A DNA stretch of 64,000 nucleotides, taken from assembly GCF_000423765.1 (NCBI RefSeq), contig NZ_AUIP01000008.1:1-64000 (forward strand), given 5' to 3'. The notes beneath the pieces were generated by a model that had not been told where the DNA came from, ran no database searches, and saw only the letters and a program-made list of their open reading frames with translations. The position numbers and the translations under genes were made by a program. The DNA comes from Streptococcus porci DSM 23759 (GTDB taxonomy: Bacteria; Bacillota; Bacilli; Lactobacillales; Streptococcaceae). Of the stretch, positions 55,733-64,000 are shown in pieces (position 1 is the stretch's first letter; the number at the start of each line of letters is the position of its first letter).

Positions 55733-58384
55733 ATGTCAAAAGAATTATCACCAAAATACAATCCAGCCGAGGTTGAGGCTGGTCGTTACCAGACTTGGTT
55801 GGACCAAGATGTCTTTAAGCCGTCAGGCGATGCGGAAGCCAAGCCTTATTCAATCGTCATTCCGCCGCCAAACGTAACCGGTAAGTTGCACTTGGGACAC
55901 GCTTGGGATACAACCCTTCAAGACATCATTATCCGTCAAAAGCGGATGCAGGGCTTTGACACCCTCTGGCTTCCTGGTATGGACCATGCGGGGATTGCTA
56001 CACAGGCTAAGGTTGAGGAACGCTTGCGGGAGCAAGGCGTGACCCGTTATGACTTGGGCCGTGAGAAATTCCTCGACAAAGTCTGGGAATGGAAGGATGA
56101 GTATGCAGCGACCATTCGTGAGCAATGGGGCAAGCTGGGTCTGTCTTTGGACTACCAACGTGACCGCTTTACGCTGGACGAAGGCTTGTCAAAAGCTGTT
56201 CGCAAGGTCTTTGTAGAACTTTACAAAAAAGGCTGGATCTACCGTGGCGAATTTATCATCAACTGGGACCCAGCAGCTCGCACAGCTCTTTCAGATATTG
56301 AAGTTATTCACAAGGACGTCGAAGGTGCCTTCTACCACATGAATTATATGTTGGAAGATGGTTCTCGTGCCCTTCAAGTTGCGACAACTCGTCCTGAAAC
56401 CATGTTTGGTGACGTTGCGGTTGCGGTTAACCCAGAAGATCCACGTTACAAGGACTTGATTGGTAAAAATGTTATCCTGCCAATCGTCAACAAGCCAATC
56501 CCAATTGTTGCGGATGAGCACGCAGATCCTGAATTTGGTACAGGGGTTGTGAAAATCACTCCTGCCCACGATCCAAATGACTTCCTTGTCGGTCAACGCC
56601 ACAATCTGCCACAAGTCAATGTCATGAACGATGACGGTACCATGAACGAGTTGGCAGGCGAATTTGCAGGCATGGACCGCTTTGAAGCTCGTAAGGCAAC
56701 GGTGGCTAAGTTGCAAGAACTAGGTGCCCTAGTGGAAATTGAAAATCGTGTGCATTCCGTTGGTCACTCGGAGCGTACAGGTGTCGTAGTTGAGCCACGT
56801 TTGTCAACCCAATGGTTTGTTAAGATGGACCAATTGGCTAAGAATGCCATTGCCAACCAAGACACAGCTGACAAGGTAGAATTTTACCCACCACGTTTCA
56901 ATGACACCTTCCTACAATGGATGGAAAATGTACACGACTGGGTTATCTCGCGTCAGCTTTGGTGGGGGCATCAAATTCCAGCATGGTATAACGAATCTGG
57001 CGAAATGTACGTCGGAGAAGAGGCTCCAGCAGGGGACGGTTGGGTACAGGATGAGGATGTCCTAGATACCTGGTTCAGCTCTGCCCTTTGGCCATTCTCA
57101 ACAATGGGCTGGCCTGACGAAAACGCGACGGACTTCCAGCGTTACTTCCCAACCTCAACCTTGGTAACGGGCTACGACATCATCTTCTTCTGGGTGTCTC
57201 GTATGATTTTCCAATCGCTTGAGTTCACAGGTCGTCAGCCATTCAAGAACGTGCTGATCCACGGTTTGATCCGTGACGAAGAAGGGCGCAAGATGTCCAA
57301 GTCGCTTGGAAACGGAATCGACCCAATGGATGTCATCGAGAAATACGGTGCGGACGCTTTGCGTTGGTTCTTGTCAAACGGCTCTGCTCCTGGTCAAGAT
57401 GTTCGCTTCTCTTATGAGAAGATGGACGCTTCTTGGAACTTCATCAACAAGATTTGGAACATTTCCCGCTATATCCTCATGAACAATGAAGGCTTGACTT
57501 TGGATGCGGCGCGTGAGAATGTCGCCAAAGTTGCAGCTGGCGAGGCTGGTAACGTGACGGACCGCTGGATTCTCCACAACCTCAACGAAACCATTGCTAA
57601 GGTTACTGAAAACTTCGACAAGTTCGAGTTCGGTGTGGCTGGTCACATCCTCTACAACTTCATTTGGGAAGAGTTCGCCAACTGGTATGTCGAGCTGACC
57701 AAGGAGGTCCTTTACAGCGACAACGAGGCTGAGAAAGTCATGACCCGCTCTGTCCTTCTCTACACGTTGGACCAAATCCTTCGTCTCCTCCACCCTATCA
57801 TGCCGTTCGTGACGGAAGAAATCTTCGCCCAGTATGCAGAGGGCTCTATCGTGGTGGCAGCCTACCCTGTTGTCAACCCAGCCTTTGAAAATGCGGAAGC
57901 CCACAAGGGAGTAGAGAGCCTCAAGGACTTGATTCGTTCGGTGCGAAATAGCAGAGCAGAGGTCAATGTTGCCCCTTCTAAGCCGATTACCATTTTGATT
58001 AAGACGGCAGATAGCGAGCTTGAAACCTTCTTCAAGTCAAATGAAAACTACATCCGTCGCTTTACAAATCCAGAGCAGTTGGAAATCAGCTCAAGCATTG
58101 CTGCACCAGAACTAGCCATGTCAGCCGTTATCACCGGTGCTGAAATCTTCTTACCACTAGCCGACCTCCTCAACGTCGAAGAAGAGTTGGCTCGTCTAGA
58201 CAAAGAATTGGCTAAATGGCAAAAAGAACTAGACATGGTCGGCAAAAAACTCAGTAACGAACGATTCGTCGCCAACGCCAAACCAGAAGTCGTCGAGAAA
58301 GAAAAAGCCAAACAAACCGACTACCAAGCCAAATATGATGCGACAGTAGGACGGATTGAAGAGATGAAGAAGTTGGTTAAGTAG
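55733..58384 (+). CDS. valS: Valyl-tRNA synthetase
   Basis: Class I synthetase of 883 residues that charges tRNA-Val. The HIGH motif is in [14 protein letters not shown], the KMSKS motif in [13 protein letters not shown], the editing domain has [10 protein letters not shown], and a C-terminal coiled coil binds tRNA. The ATG at 55733 ([15 protein letters not shown]) is chosen, with AAAGGAGA upstream. No promoter or T-box lies directly in front of it. The only T-box is 3 kb upstream, so valS seems to be the last gene of that operon, unless a promoter is hidden in the preceding gene. Confidence 0.96.
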   Translation: MSKELSPKYNPAEVEAGRYQTWLDQDVFKPSGDAEAKPYSIVIPPPNVTGKLHLGHAWDTTLQDIIIRQKRMQGFDTLWLPGMDHAGIATQAKVEERLREQGVTRYDLGREKFLDKVWEWKDEYAATIREQWGKLGLSLDYQRDRFTLDEGLSKAVRKVFVELYKKGWIYRGEFIINWDPAARTALSDIEVIHKDVEGAFYHMNYMLEDGSRALQVATTRPETMFGDVAVAVNPEDPRYKDLIGKNVILPIVNKPIPIVADEHADPEFGTGVVKITPAHDPNDFLVGQRHNLPQVNVMNDDGTMNELAGEFAGMDRFEARKATVAKLQELGALVEIENRVHSVGHSERTGVVVEPRLSTQWFVKMDQLAKNAIANQDTADKVEFYPPRFNDTFLQWMENVHDWVISRQLWWGHQIPAWYNESGEMYVGEEAPAGDGWVQDEDVLDTWFSSALWPFSTMGWPDENATDFQRYFPTSTLVTGYDIIFFWVSRMIFQSLEFTGRQPFKNVLIHGLIRDEEGRKMSKSLGNGIDPMDVIEKYGADALRWFLSNGSAPGQDVRFSYEKMDASWNFINKIWNISRYILMNNEGLTLDAARENVAKVAAGEAGNVTDRWILHNLNETIAKVTENFDKFEFGVAGHILYNFIWEEFANWYVELTKEVLYSDNEAEKVMTRSVLLYTLDQILRLLHPIMPFVTEEIFAQYAEGSIVVAAYPVVNPAFENAEAHKGVESLKDLIRSVRNSRAEVNVAPSKPITILIKTADSELETFFKSNENYIRRFTNPEQLEISSSIAAPELAMSAVITGAEIFLPLADLLNVEEELARLDKELAKWQKELDMVGKKLSNERFVANAKPEVVEKEKAKQTDYQAKYDATVGRIEEMKKLVK

Positions 58385-58401
58385 GAAGAATACGATAAAA
58401 T

Positions 58402-58435
58402 GCCCAGCCTAAAAAGGCTGGGTTTTGTGGTATAA
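58402..58435 (+). promoter_or_regulatory. valS terminator and promoter of the methyltransferase operon
   Basis: CCCAGCCT 58402-58409 pairs with AGGCTGGG 58414-58421, then TTTT, ending valS. TGG-TATAAT (58427-58435) follows as a perfect extended -10 for the next operon. The terminator is embedded in the promoter region. Confidence 0.85.
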
Positions 58436-58466
58436 TAGTAATGATACCATTTGCAAGAGGTAAGAC

Positions 58467-59642
58467 ATGAAATACATAGATTTATTTGCAGGAGCTGGTG
58501 GACTTTCCTTAGGGTTGCATAAGGCGGGTCTCACGGGAGTATTTGCTGTTGAGCGAAATAAAGATGCATTTGAAACCTTAAAATATAATTTGATTGACAA
58601 AAAATCCCATTTTGAATGGCCTGAATGGTTGGATCAAAAAAATTGGGATATTTTAGAATTATTGGAAAAACATTCTTTGGAATTGTCGAATTTAAAAGGG
58701 AATGTTGATTTAGTTGTGGGGGGGCCACCTTGTCAAGGATTCTCCATGGCAGGAAAACGTCAGAATAATGATGTGCGTAACCAACTAATGCACTCATATA
58801 TAGAAATTGTTAGACTGGTTCAGCCTAAATTTTTATTCTTTGAAAATGTTCAGGGATTTACCGTTGATTTTAAAGGTGAAGACACTTTAAAGAATTACTC
58901 TAATATTTTGTTGGATGAATTAAAAAATCTGGGGTACAAGGTGGAATGTCAAATAATTACGATGTCTGAATTTGGTGTCCCACAAAACAGAAAAAGGTTT
59001 ATTCTATTCGCTTCAAAGGATAAACTGAGAAAGCCGTTCTTTGATATATTAACATACAATAGAGATGGTTTTTTAAAGGACCGCAGACTAAAATTACCAA
59101 TCACAGTCTCTCAGGCTATAGATGATTTAAAATACGAACATGGAGTTGTGGACAGTCAGGACACTAAAAACTTTAAAAACGGCACATATGGGAAAGTAAA
59201 TTCTTCATACCAACGATTAATGAAAAAAAATATTGGCAAAAAATCTATACCTGATAGTCATCGTTTTGCGAAACATAGAGAAGAAACGGTAGAATTATTT
59301 GAGAGGTTGATGCAAGCTAGTGAAAAGGTTCTTCGAATCACTCCTCAAATGGATATGGTTGAAGGTTTAAAAAAACGAGGAGTGACTCCTCTGAAGGCAA
59401 AATCAGTTTGTAATACGATTACTTCGATTCCTGATGACTATATCCATTACGCTGAGCCTAGAATTATGACTGTGAGAGAGCATGCAAGGATTCAAAGTTT
59501 TCCAGATGAATATGAATTTAAGGGTCCATATACTACAGGTGGAGAACGTAGAAAAATAGATGTTCCAAGATATACGCAGGTTGCAAATGCTGTTCCACCT
59601 CTATTTGCGGAGCAGGTTGGTAATGTAATTTTGAGTTTATAA
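58467..59642 (+). CDS. C5-cytosine DNA methyltransferase 1
   Basis: Enzyme of 391 residues that would transfer methyl from SAM to C5 of cytosine. Motif I is DLFAGAGGLSLGL, motif IV GGPPCQGFS with the catalytic cysteine (Cys89), motif VI FENVQG and motif VIII VPQNRKRFILFA. The target-recognition region spans about 200-330. The last motif is QVANAVPPLFA. The recognition site cannot be read. The codons are AT-rich. It starts a tight three-gene operon with a dual-ATPase protein 15 bases downstream and no restriction enzyme gene. The ribosome site is AAGAGGTAAG. Confidence 0.9.
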   Translation: MKYIDLFAGAGGLSLGLHKAGLTGVFAVERNKDAFETLKYNLIDKKSHFEWPEWLDQKNWDILELLEKHSLELSNLKGNVDLVVGGPPCQGFSMAGKRQNNDVRNQLMHSYIEIVRLVQPKFLFFENVQGFTVDFKGEDTLKNYSNILLDELKNLGYKVECQIITMSEFGVPQNRKRFILFASKDKLRKPFFDILTYNRDGFLKDRRLKLPITVSQAIDDLKYEHGVVDSQDTKNFKNGTYGKVNSSYQRLMKKNIGKKSIPDSHRFAKHREETVELFERLMQASEKVLRITPQMDMVEGLKKRGVTPLKAKSVCNTITSIPDDYIHYAEPRIMTVREHARIQSFPDEYEFKGPYTTGGERRKIDVPRYTQVANAVPPLFAEQVGNVILSL

Positions 59643-59657
59643 CCTCAAGGAGATTTC

Positions 59658-61757
59658 ATGGAAAAACTACATTTCAAAGTAAGTTCTGGATTGAAAGATA
59701 TTATTGGTCGTGATCTGATTACAAATGAATTAGTGGCAATCTTCGAATTAGTAAAAAATGGCTATGATGCGGATGCAACCGAAATCAATCTAATTATAAA
59801 TAGCTATGAAAATTCAATAATAATCCAAGATAATGGAAAAGGGATGAGTCGCTATGATATTGAAAACAAGTGGTTATTTGTAGCTCATTCTGAAAAAAAA
59901 GATAGCGATCGTGTTTATGCGGGTTCAAAGGGAATTGGACGATTTTCCTGTGATCGTCTAGGGAGTAAGTTAACCCTATTTACTAAAAAAGAAAATGAGA
60001 TAAGCGAATTAATAATTGATTGGGGGGAGTTTGAAAAAAATTCTCTAGATGAGTTTGAAAAAATGGAAGTTAGTTTTCGTTCGGGTAGTGAGGTAAAGGA
60101 GAAAATTACAACAAAGAGTGGGACTATCTTAAAAATTACAGACTTGCGTGATGATTGGACAAAGGAGAGAGTTAATAAAGTAGTTTCTGCTTTACAACGT
60201 TTGGTTAACCCATTTGTAGATGATGGGAAAATAAAGATTAATGTAAAGTATCATTCTTCAAGTACAGGTATTGCAGAACTAGATGTAGATGTTAGCAATG
60301 ACATTGCTACGATATTGGATAGAAAAACAATCTACACAGAATGTACTATTGAAGAAAGAGAAATTAGTATTTCTTTATTGGATAAAGAGAAAGTTATCTA
60401 CTCTTTTAAATTTGAAAATTCAACTATATTAAAGAATGTTTACTTTAAAATATATTATTTGAGTACAGCTGCAAAACATAATTTTACACGAATTATGGGG
60501 ACAGAACCTAAAAATTACGGTTCCATCTTCTTATATAAAAATAATTTTAGAATTTTTCCATACGGTGAAATTGATTACGATGCCTTTGGACTTAACTTGC
60601 GTAAAACGCAGGGGTATAATCGTTATTTAGGACATCGAGAATTGCTAGGTTGGATTAATATTACTGATTCGGAAAATCACTTTAACGAAGTAACTTCCCG
60701 TGATAGAGGATTTGTTACAAATGCTTATACAGTTGCTTTCGAAGAATTATATATGGAGTTTATTCAGCGACCGCTTGAGTCCTATGTTCAATTAGTTAAG
60801 TTTGGAAATAGTGAAATAGACGAAATAGGAATTGATGATCAGCATGCGGTTGAAAAGTTAACAAATAGATTTAAGAAATATAATTTTACAGTTGAGCCTC
60901 AATACTATGAATTGCCGAAGATAGCTCAACCATTAGAAAGAAAAATTCAGCTTCTTAATGATGAAAAATTAAGTTCGGCAGAAAAACAAGAAATCCGAAA
61001 AAGTGTAGAGCATTCAACTAAAGCATTAACTAGAGAAAATCGTGAGGTAAAAAAAGAGAAAAAGCAAGTTGAGAAAGAGAATGCTCGACTAAAGAATGAG
61101 GTAAAAATAAAAGAAAAGATTATTGAAGGAGCTAAACCTGCAAGGCAGGATATGCTATTTCATGAGCTTGGAAAAGTTAGTCGTGAGTTGAATGGAACGT
61201 TGCGTAAAATGATACGTTTAATGGATGAAAACGAGCAAGAAAAATTTTCAGAGCCTATATATAAAATAAGGAGAACCTCTGATAAATTATCATCAATTAA
61301 GAAACAGATACTCAGAATAAATTTTGAAACCTACAGTAAATTAGAAACCATAGAGATAAAATCTTATTTGCAAAGTTATATTGAGAATACATTCGAAGAT
61401 GCATCCAAAGTAAAATTAGTCCTTGGAAGTGGGACTGTCAAACAAAAAATAAATATTTATGATTTTGGAACATTGATAGATAATCTATTAATAAATGCAC
61501 AAGATAGGCGTGCTAAGAACATAGTATTTCATTTTGAAGAGGATAATACTGCGATGCATATAATTTCAGATACCGGACCGATTGAGATTAAACCTGTAAA
61601 TGATATCTTTAAATTGGGGGTCACTTCTAAACGACGAGGAACAGGCTTAGGGATGTACATCTGTCAACAGATTTGTAGTGATTTTGGTTGGACAATATCT
61701 GTATCAGAAATTGAGAATGATTTTGTAGATTTTAAAATTGAATTTAGGAAGGAGTAG
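59658..61757 (+). CDS. MORC/MutL-like GHKL ATPase fused to a histidine-kinase-like ATPase
   Basis: Protein of 699 residues with two GHKL sites. The N-terminal one has N-box ELVKNGYDADA (30-40), DNGKGM (58-63) and GSKGIGRFS (89-97), like HATPase_c_3 of MORC and MutL. A middle region has GHRELLGWI and EVTSRDRGF. A charged coiled coil spans about 440-495. Then comes an H-box-like LFHELGKVSRELNG (His502), N-box LIDNLLINAQDRRA, DTGP (638-641) and GTGLGMYICQQI, like a sensor kinase. There is no membrane segment, so it is cytosolic. A receiver protein gene follows two bases later, suggesting phosphotransfer (inference). Confidence 0.82.
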   Translation: MEKLHFKVSSGLKDIIGRDLITNELVAIFELVKNGYDADATEINLIINSYENSIIIQDNGKGMSRYDIENKWLFVAHSEKKDSDRVYAGSKGIGRFSCDRLGSKLTLFTKKENEISELIIDWGEFEKNSLDEFEKMEVSFRSGSEVKEKITTKSGTILKITDLRDDWTKERVNKVVSALQRLVNPFVDDGKIKINVKYHSSSTGIAELDVDVSNDIATILDRKTIYTECTIEEREISISLLDKEKVIYSFKFENSTILKNVYFKIYYLSTAAKHNFTRIMGTEPKNYGSIFLYKNNFRIFPYGEIDYDAFGLNLRKTQGYNRYLGHRELLGWINITDSENHFNEVTSRDRGFVTNAYTVAFEELYMEFIQRPLESYVQLVKFGNSEIDEIGIDDQHAVEKLTNRFKKYNFTVEPQYYELPKIAQPLERKIQLLNDEKLSSAEKQEIRKSVEHSTKALTRENREVKKEKKQVEKENARLKNEVKIKEKIIEGAKPARQDMLFHELGKVSRELNGTLRKMIRLMDENEQEKFSEPIYKIRRTSDKLSSIKKQILRINFETYSKLETIEIKSYLQSYIENTFEDASKVKLVLGSGTVKQKINIYDFGTLIDNLLINAQDRRAKNIVFHFEEDNTAMHIISDTGPIEIKPVNDIFKLGVTSKRRGTGLGMYICQQICSDFGWTISVSEIENDFVDFKIEFRKE

Positions 61758-61759
61758 TT

Positions 61760-62617
61760 GTGAGACAGGATATTAATATTTTGTGGTTAGATGATGAACT
61801 TAGTTCGAGCGCTCACGAAGAGAGGAAAGAAATTGTAAGTGGAATTTTGGAAGATAAAGGGTATCGAGCGGTAGTTAAAGAATGTTCTTCTTTTGTTGAA
61901 GCGGAAAGAGAGTTGTCATCAGTAAAAAGATACGATTTCTTTATATCAGATTTTAACCTAGATAACAAGGAAACAGGTCTAACATATCTTGAAAAAATTC
62001 GTGAGGCAAATGGCTATAAGCAATTTGTGATACTCTATTCGAACAATGAGTACTCGACAATCAAAAAAGAAATAATTGAAGTGGTTAAGGAAAAAAATAT
62101 TAATATTTTTTCTAACTTTACATTCTTTTCAGCAGGAGATAGTAATGAAGAGAATCATTTTCAGGAAGCTATTGATGTTATTCTTTGTAGGTGGGATGAA
62201 CTGAATGCTATTCGGGGAAGATTTATGTTTGAAAATGCAAAGTTAGAGCATGCTCTTCGTGAGAAATTGTGCAATCATATTAAAGATTCCCAGTATATTA
62301 GAAACGTTGAAGAAAAGGAATACAGATGGCTTGTCAGAGAATTTTTCAGAAGAGTGCGCTTTATGGACCCTGCAAAACAAAAAATAAAAGATTCTTGGTT
62401 AGAGCTTGTCGATAAGAGAAATCTATTAGCACACTCTGAAGAAAAATTTGATTCGGAGCAAAATAGAGGCTATTATATCTATTCTAAAGATTCTCGTACA
62501 GGAGTTGAATTATTTATGTATGAAGATAGTTTAGACCTTGAACGGAAATATATCAGTGAAATTGTTCCAAAATTAGTTAGGTGTCTAGGCAATGAGTCTC
62601 TACAACTGCCTAAGTAG
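61760..62617 (+). CDS. Receiver-domain protein with a HEPN-like C-terminal region
   Basis: Protein of 285 residues starting with GTG. The N-terminal receiver has the acidic pair WLDDE (Asp11, Asp12), the phospho-acceptor FFISDFNLD (Asp64) and VILYSNNEY in place of the usual Thr/Ser strand. The conserved lysine is not obvious. The C-terminal half (about 145-285) is helical and holds DKRNLLAHSEE, an RX4H motif (Arg220, His225) typical of HEPN ribonucleases. It probably acts as the effector of the upstream kinase-like ATPase. Ribosome site AAGGAG; the gap from the ATPase is two bases. HEPN identity rests on the motif and helix pattern only. Confidence 0.75.
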   Translation: MRQDINILWLDDELSSSAHEERKEIVSGILEDKGYRAVVKECSSFVEAERELSSVKRYDFFISDFNLDNKETGLTYLEKIREANGYKQFVILYSNNEYSTIKKEIIEVVKEKNINIFSNFTFFSAGDSNEENHFQEAIDVILCRWDELNAIRGRFMFENAKLEHALREKLCNHIKDSQYIRNVEEKEYRWLVREFFRRVRFMDPAKQKIKDSWLELVDKRNLLAHSEEKFDSEQNRGYYIYSKDSRTGVELFMYEDSLDLERKYISEIVPKLVRCLGNESLQLPK

Positions 62618-62637
62618 TAGGTAGTTGTAGATGCTTT
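62600..62637 (+). terminator. Hairpin at the end of the receiver gene
   Basis: CTACAACTGCCTA 62600-62612 pairs with TAGGTAGTTGTAG 62618-62630 (13 bp, one wobble) and overlaps the stop codon. The T tail is short (ATGCTTTTA), so termination may be partial. Confidence 0.65.
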
Positions 62638-62684
62638 TATAGTTAATCGTAAGTTACTTAGATTGCTGATTTTTGGATATTCCA

Positions 62685-62693
62685 TGGTATACT
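62685..62693 (+). promoter_or_regulatory. Extended -10 promoter of methyltransferase 2
   Basis: TGG-TATACT (62685-62693) with a weak TTGCTG upstream. The second methyltransferase can therefore be expressed separately from the three-gene operon. Confidence 0.6.
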
Positions 62694-62728
62694 AGTTTAG
62701 TAAATATTGTAAGAAAGCAGGTGCTTAC

Positions 62729-63946
62729 ATGACAAATTCTGTAAGTTCACGCCAGCAGGGGAAGTTTGCTATTGCAGCATTCTTTTCTGGTGTTGGTGGA
62801 ATTGAGTTGGGCTTTGAGCAGACCAACGAGTTCAGAGTGGTGTATGCCAACGAGTTTGATAAGTATGCCAGACAGACTTATCAGTTGAATTACCCAGATA
62901 CTTATCTGGACGGGCGTGATATTCACGCAGTATTGCCAGAGGAAATTCCTTCGGAAACAGTCGATGTGATTGTCGGAGGTTTTCCTTGTCAGGCCTTTAG
63001 TATTGCAGGTTATCGCAAGGGTTTTGAAGATGACCGCGGCGACCTTTTCTTTGAGTTGCTTCGTATGATTGAAGCCAAAAAGCCCAAGGCGATTTTTGTC
63101 GAGAATGTGAAAAACATGGTTTCTCATGACCACGGGAACACTTTCAAGGTTATCCGTGAAGCCTTGACGGAGAACAACTACTTTATCAAGTGGAAGGTCT
63201 TGAACGGCAAGGATTACGGCAATATCCCGCAAAATCGTGAGCGGATCTACATTGTTGGTTTTGATAACAAGGAAGCCTACGACCGATTTGAGTTTCCAGA
63301 GGAAATCAAGCTGACCACTGGTCTTCAAGATGTTATTGATTTTGGGGCAAAACTAGAGGAGAATTACTATTATCGTCAAGGGAAACAGCCCTTCTTTGAC
63401 CAGTTGAAAGAGGCTGTTATCAGTCAAGAAACAGTCTATCAATGGAGACGCCAATACGTAAGAGAAAATAAAAATGGTGTCGTGCCAACTCTGACAGCTA
63501 ATATGGGAACTGGAGGGCACAATGTCCCCCTCATCTTGACAGACACTGGAGAAATTCGTAAATTGACACCGAAAGAAACCTTTAACGTTCAAGGTTATCC
63601 AAAAAACTTTAAACTTCCAGAGAATGTTTCTAATGGTCAACTGTATAAGCAGGCAGGCAATAGTGTGGTGGTTCCTGTTATCAAGCGCATTGCGGAGAAG
63701 ATTGTAGAAGCAATGGAAACAAAAGGACAGTCACAGTTAGATAGAGGCGGGAAGTACGCCATTATCTATACCAAAATGAACGGTCAATTTGAAGGTAAAT
63801 CATACGTGAAAGATTTTGCTTCTAGTTATGAAGAAGCAGAAGCAAAGATTGGTTCTTACAATGACGGTTTGGGCATTTTATCTGACGAGGATTACCTGCG
63901 TCTAGTAAAAAAAGGCGGTCATTTAGAATTTTATAGTATCAATTAA
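62729..63946 (+). CDS. C5-cytosine DNA methyltransferase 2
   Basis: Enzyme of 405 residues with motif I FFSGVGGIELGF, catalytic GGFPCQAFS (Cys87), FVENVKN and IPQNRERIYIVGF, and the final motif YKQAGNSVVVPV. About 75 extra residues follow the catalytic domain (after RIAEKIVEAM), with an AIIYTKMNGQFEG segment not explained by the methyltransferase fold. Its codons look closer to the chromosomal core than those of methyltransferase 1, so the two may have different histories. No restriction endonuclease follows: a terminator lies 14 bases after the stop. The target site is unknown. Confidence 0.88.
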   Translation: MTNSVSSRQQGKFAIAAFFSGVGGIELGFEQTNEFRVVYANEFDKYARQTYQLNYPDTYLDGRDIHAVLPEEIPSETVDVIVGGFPCQAFSIAGYRKGFEDDRGDLFFELLRMIEAKKPKAIFVENVKNMVSHDHGNTFKVIREALTENNYFIKWKVLNGKDYGNIPQNRERIYIVGFDNKEAYDRFEFPEEIKLTTGLQDVIDFGAKLEENYYYRQGKQPFFDQLKEAVISQETVYQWRRQYVRENKNGVVPTLTANMGTGGHNVPLILTDTGEIRKLTPKETFNVQGYPKNFKLPENVSNGQLYKQAGNSVVVPVIKRIAEKIVEAMETKGQSQLDRGGKYAIIYTKMNGQFEGKSYVKDFASSYEEAEAKIGSYNDGLGILSDEDYLRLVKKGGHLEFYSIN

Positions 63947-63960
63947 CGAATAGATAAATA

Positions 63961-63989
63961 AGAGGTTAGTGAAAAACTAATCTCTTTTT
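63961..63989 (+). terminator. Terminator of methyltransferase 2
   Basis: AGAGGTTAGT 63961-63970 pairs with ACTAATCTCT 63976-63985 (one wobble), then TTTT. A TGA-TATACT extended -10 follows at the window edge (63990-63998), starting the next unit. Confidence 0.85.
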
Positions 63990-64000
63990 GATATACTATA

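Noticed and set aside
62747-63328. 193-codon frame antisense to methyltransferase 2
   Set aside because: It mirrors conserved methyltransferase motifs on the other strand and shows no independent features.
58467-63946. Ordinary type II restriction-modification system
   Set aside because: No endonuclease-like gene lies between or after the two methyltransferases inside the window; a nuclease beyond 64000 cannot be excluded.

Overview
The window is about 64 kb of low-GC Firmicute chromosome, most likely Streptococcus and plausibly Streptococcus suis (the species is inference). Evidence: a Lys-type murE, a murM/murN pair, an AdcR-like zinc operator in front of adcA, T-box leaders, small streptococcal families resembling DUF1912, DUF1149 and DUF1934, a bgaC plus mannose-family PTS cluster, and many TGn extended -10 promoters. 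I see no rRNA, CRISPR array, insertion sequence, phage module or origin. AT-richness and family assignments below are judged by eye.

Layout. 0.3-9.7 kb: guaC behind a hairpin-rich leader, a convergent fhuCDBG-type siderophore importer, a family-14 glycosyltransferase, murE, and a divergent lipid flippase (ytgP). 9.8-15.5 kb: two PLP sulfur amino acid enzymes, two tandem GNAT paralogues, a HAD phosphatase, an O-methyltransferase and the foldase lipoprotein prsA. 15.5-25.7 kb: an alanine T-box and unusually long alaS leader, alaS, a cytidine deaminase, a SAP-like protein with a possibly leaderless mRNA, degV, dapB, cca and an ABC-F ATPase. 25.7-35 kb: a Nudix gene, a heterodimeric ABC exporter, murN-murM-HAD, a dispersed repeat and an HD phosphohydrolase. 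35-41 kb: DUF1934, a frameshifted MFS gene, rapZ-yvcK-whiA and adcA. 41.5-51.5 kb: a frameshifted small membrane gene, a GNAT gene, and a galactoside region (two GntR regulators, agaS, lacD, bgaC and PTS IIB-IIC-IID-IIA). BgaC should split galactose from imported glycans, while AgaS and LacD belong to amino-sugar or tagatose catabolism. 51.7-58.4 kb: tRNA-Thr, two small genes, then a valine-type T-box separated from valS by four unrelated genes.

58.4-64 kb is the most interesting part. Behind valS lies a tight AT-rich operon: a C5-cytosine DNA methyltransferase, a 699-residue protein with an N-terminal MORC/MutL-like GHKL ATPase and a C-terminal histidine-kinase-like ATPase, and a receiver protein whose C-terminal part carries an RNLLAH (RX4H) motif typical of HEPN ribonucleases. 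A second cytosine methyltransferase follows from its own promoter and ends at a terminator. No restriction endonuclease is visible. I propose a methylation-linked, phosphorelay-like anti-phage or addiction system with an RNase-type effector; this is inference from domain motifs.

Other unusual points are a valine T-box split from its synthetase, an AdcA without a lipobox cysteine, two genes broken by single frameshifts, two covarying hairpins in the alaS leader, and guaC terminator-like hairpins that bury its ribosome binding site.
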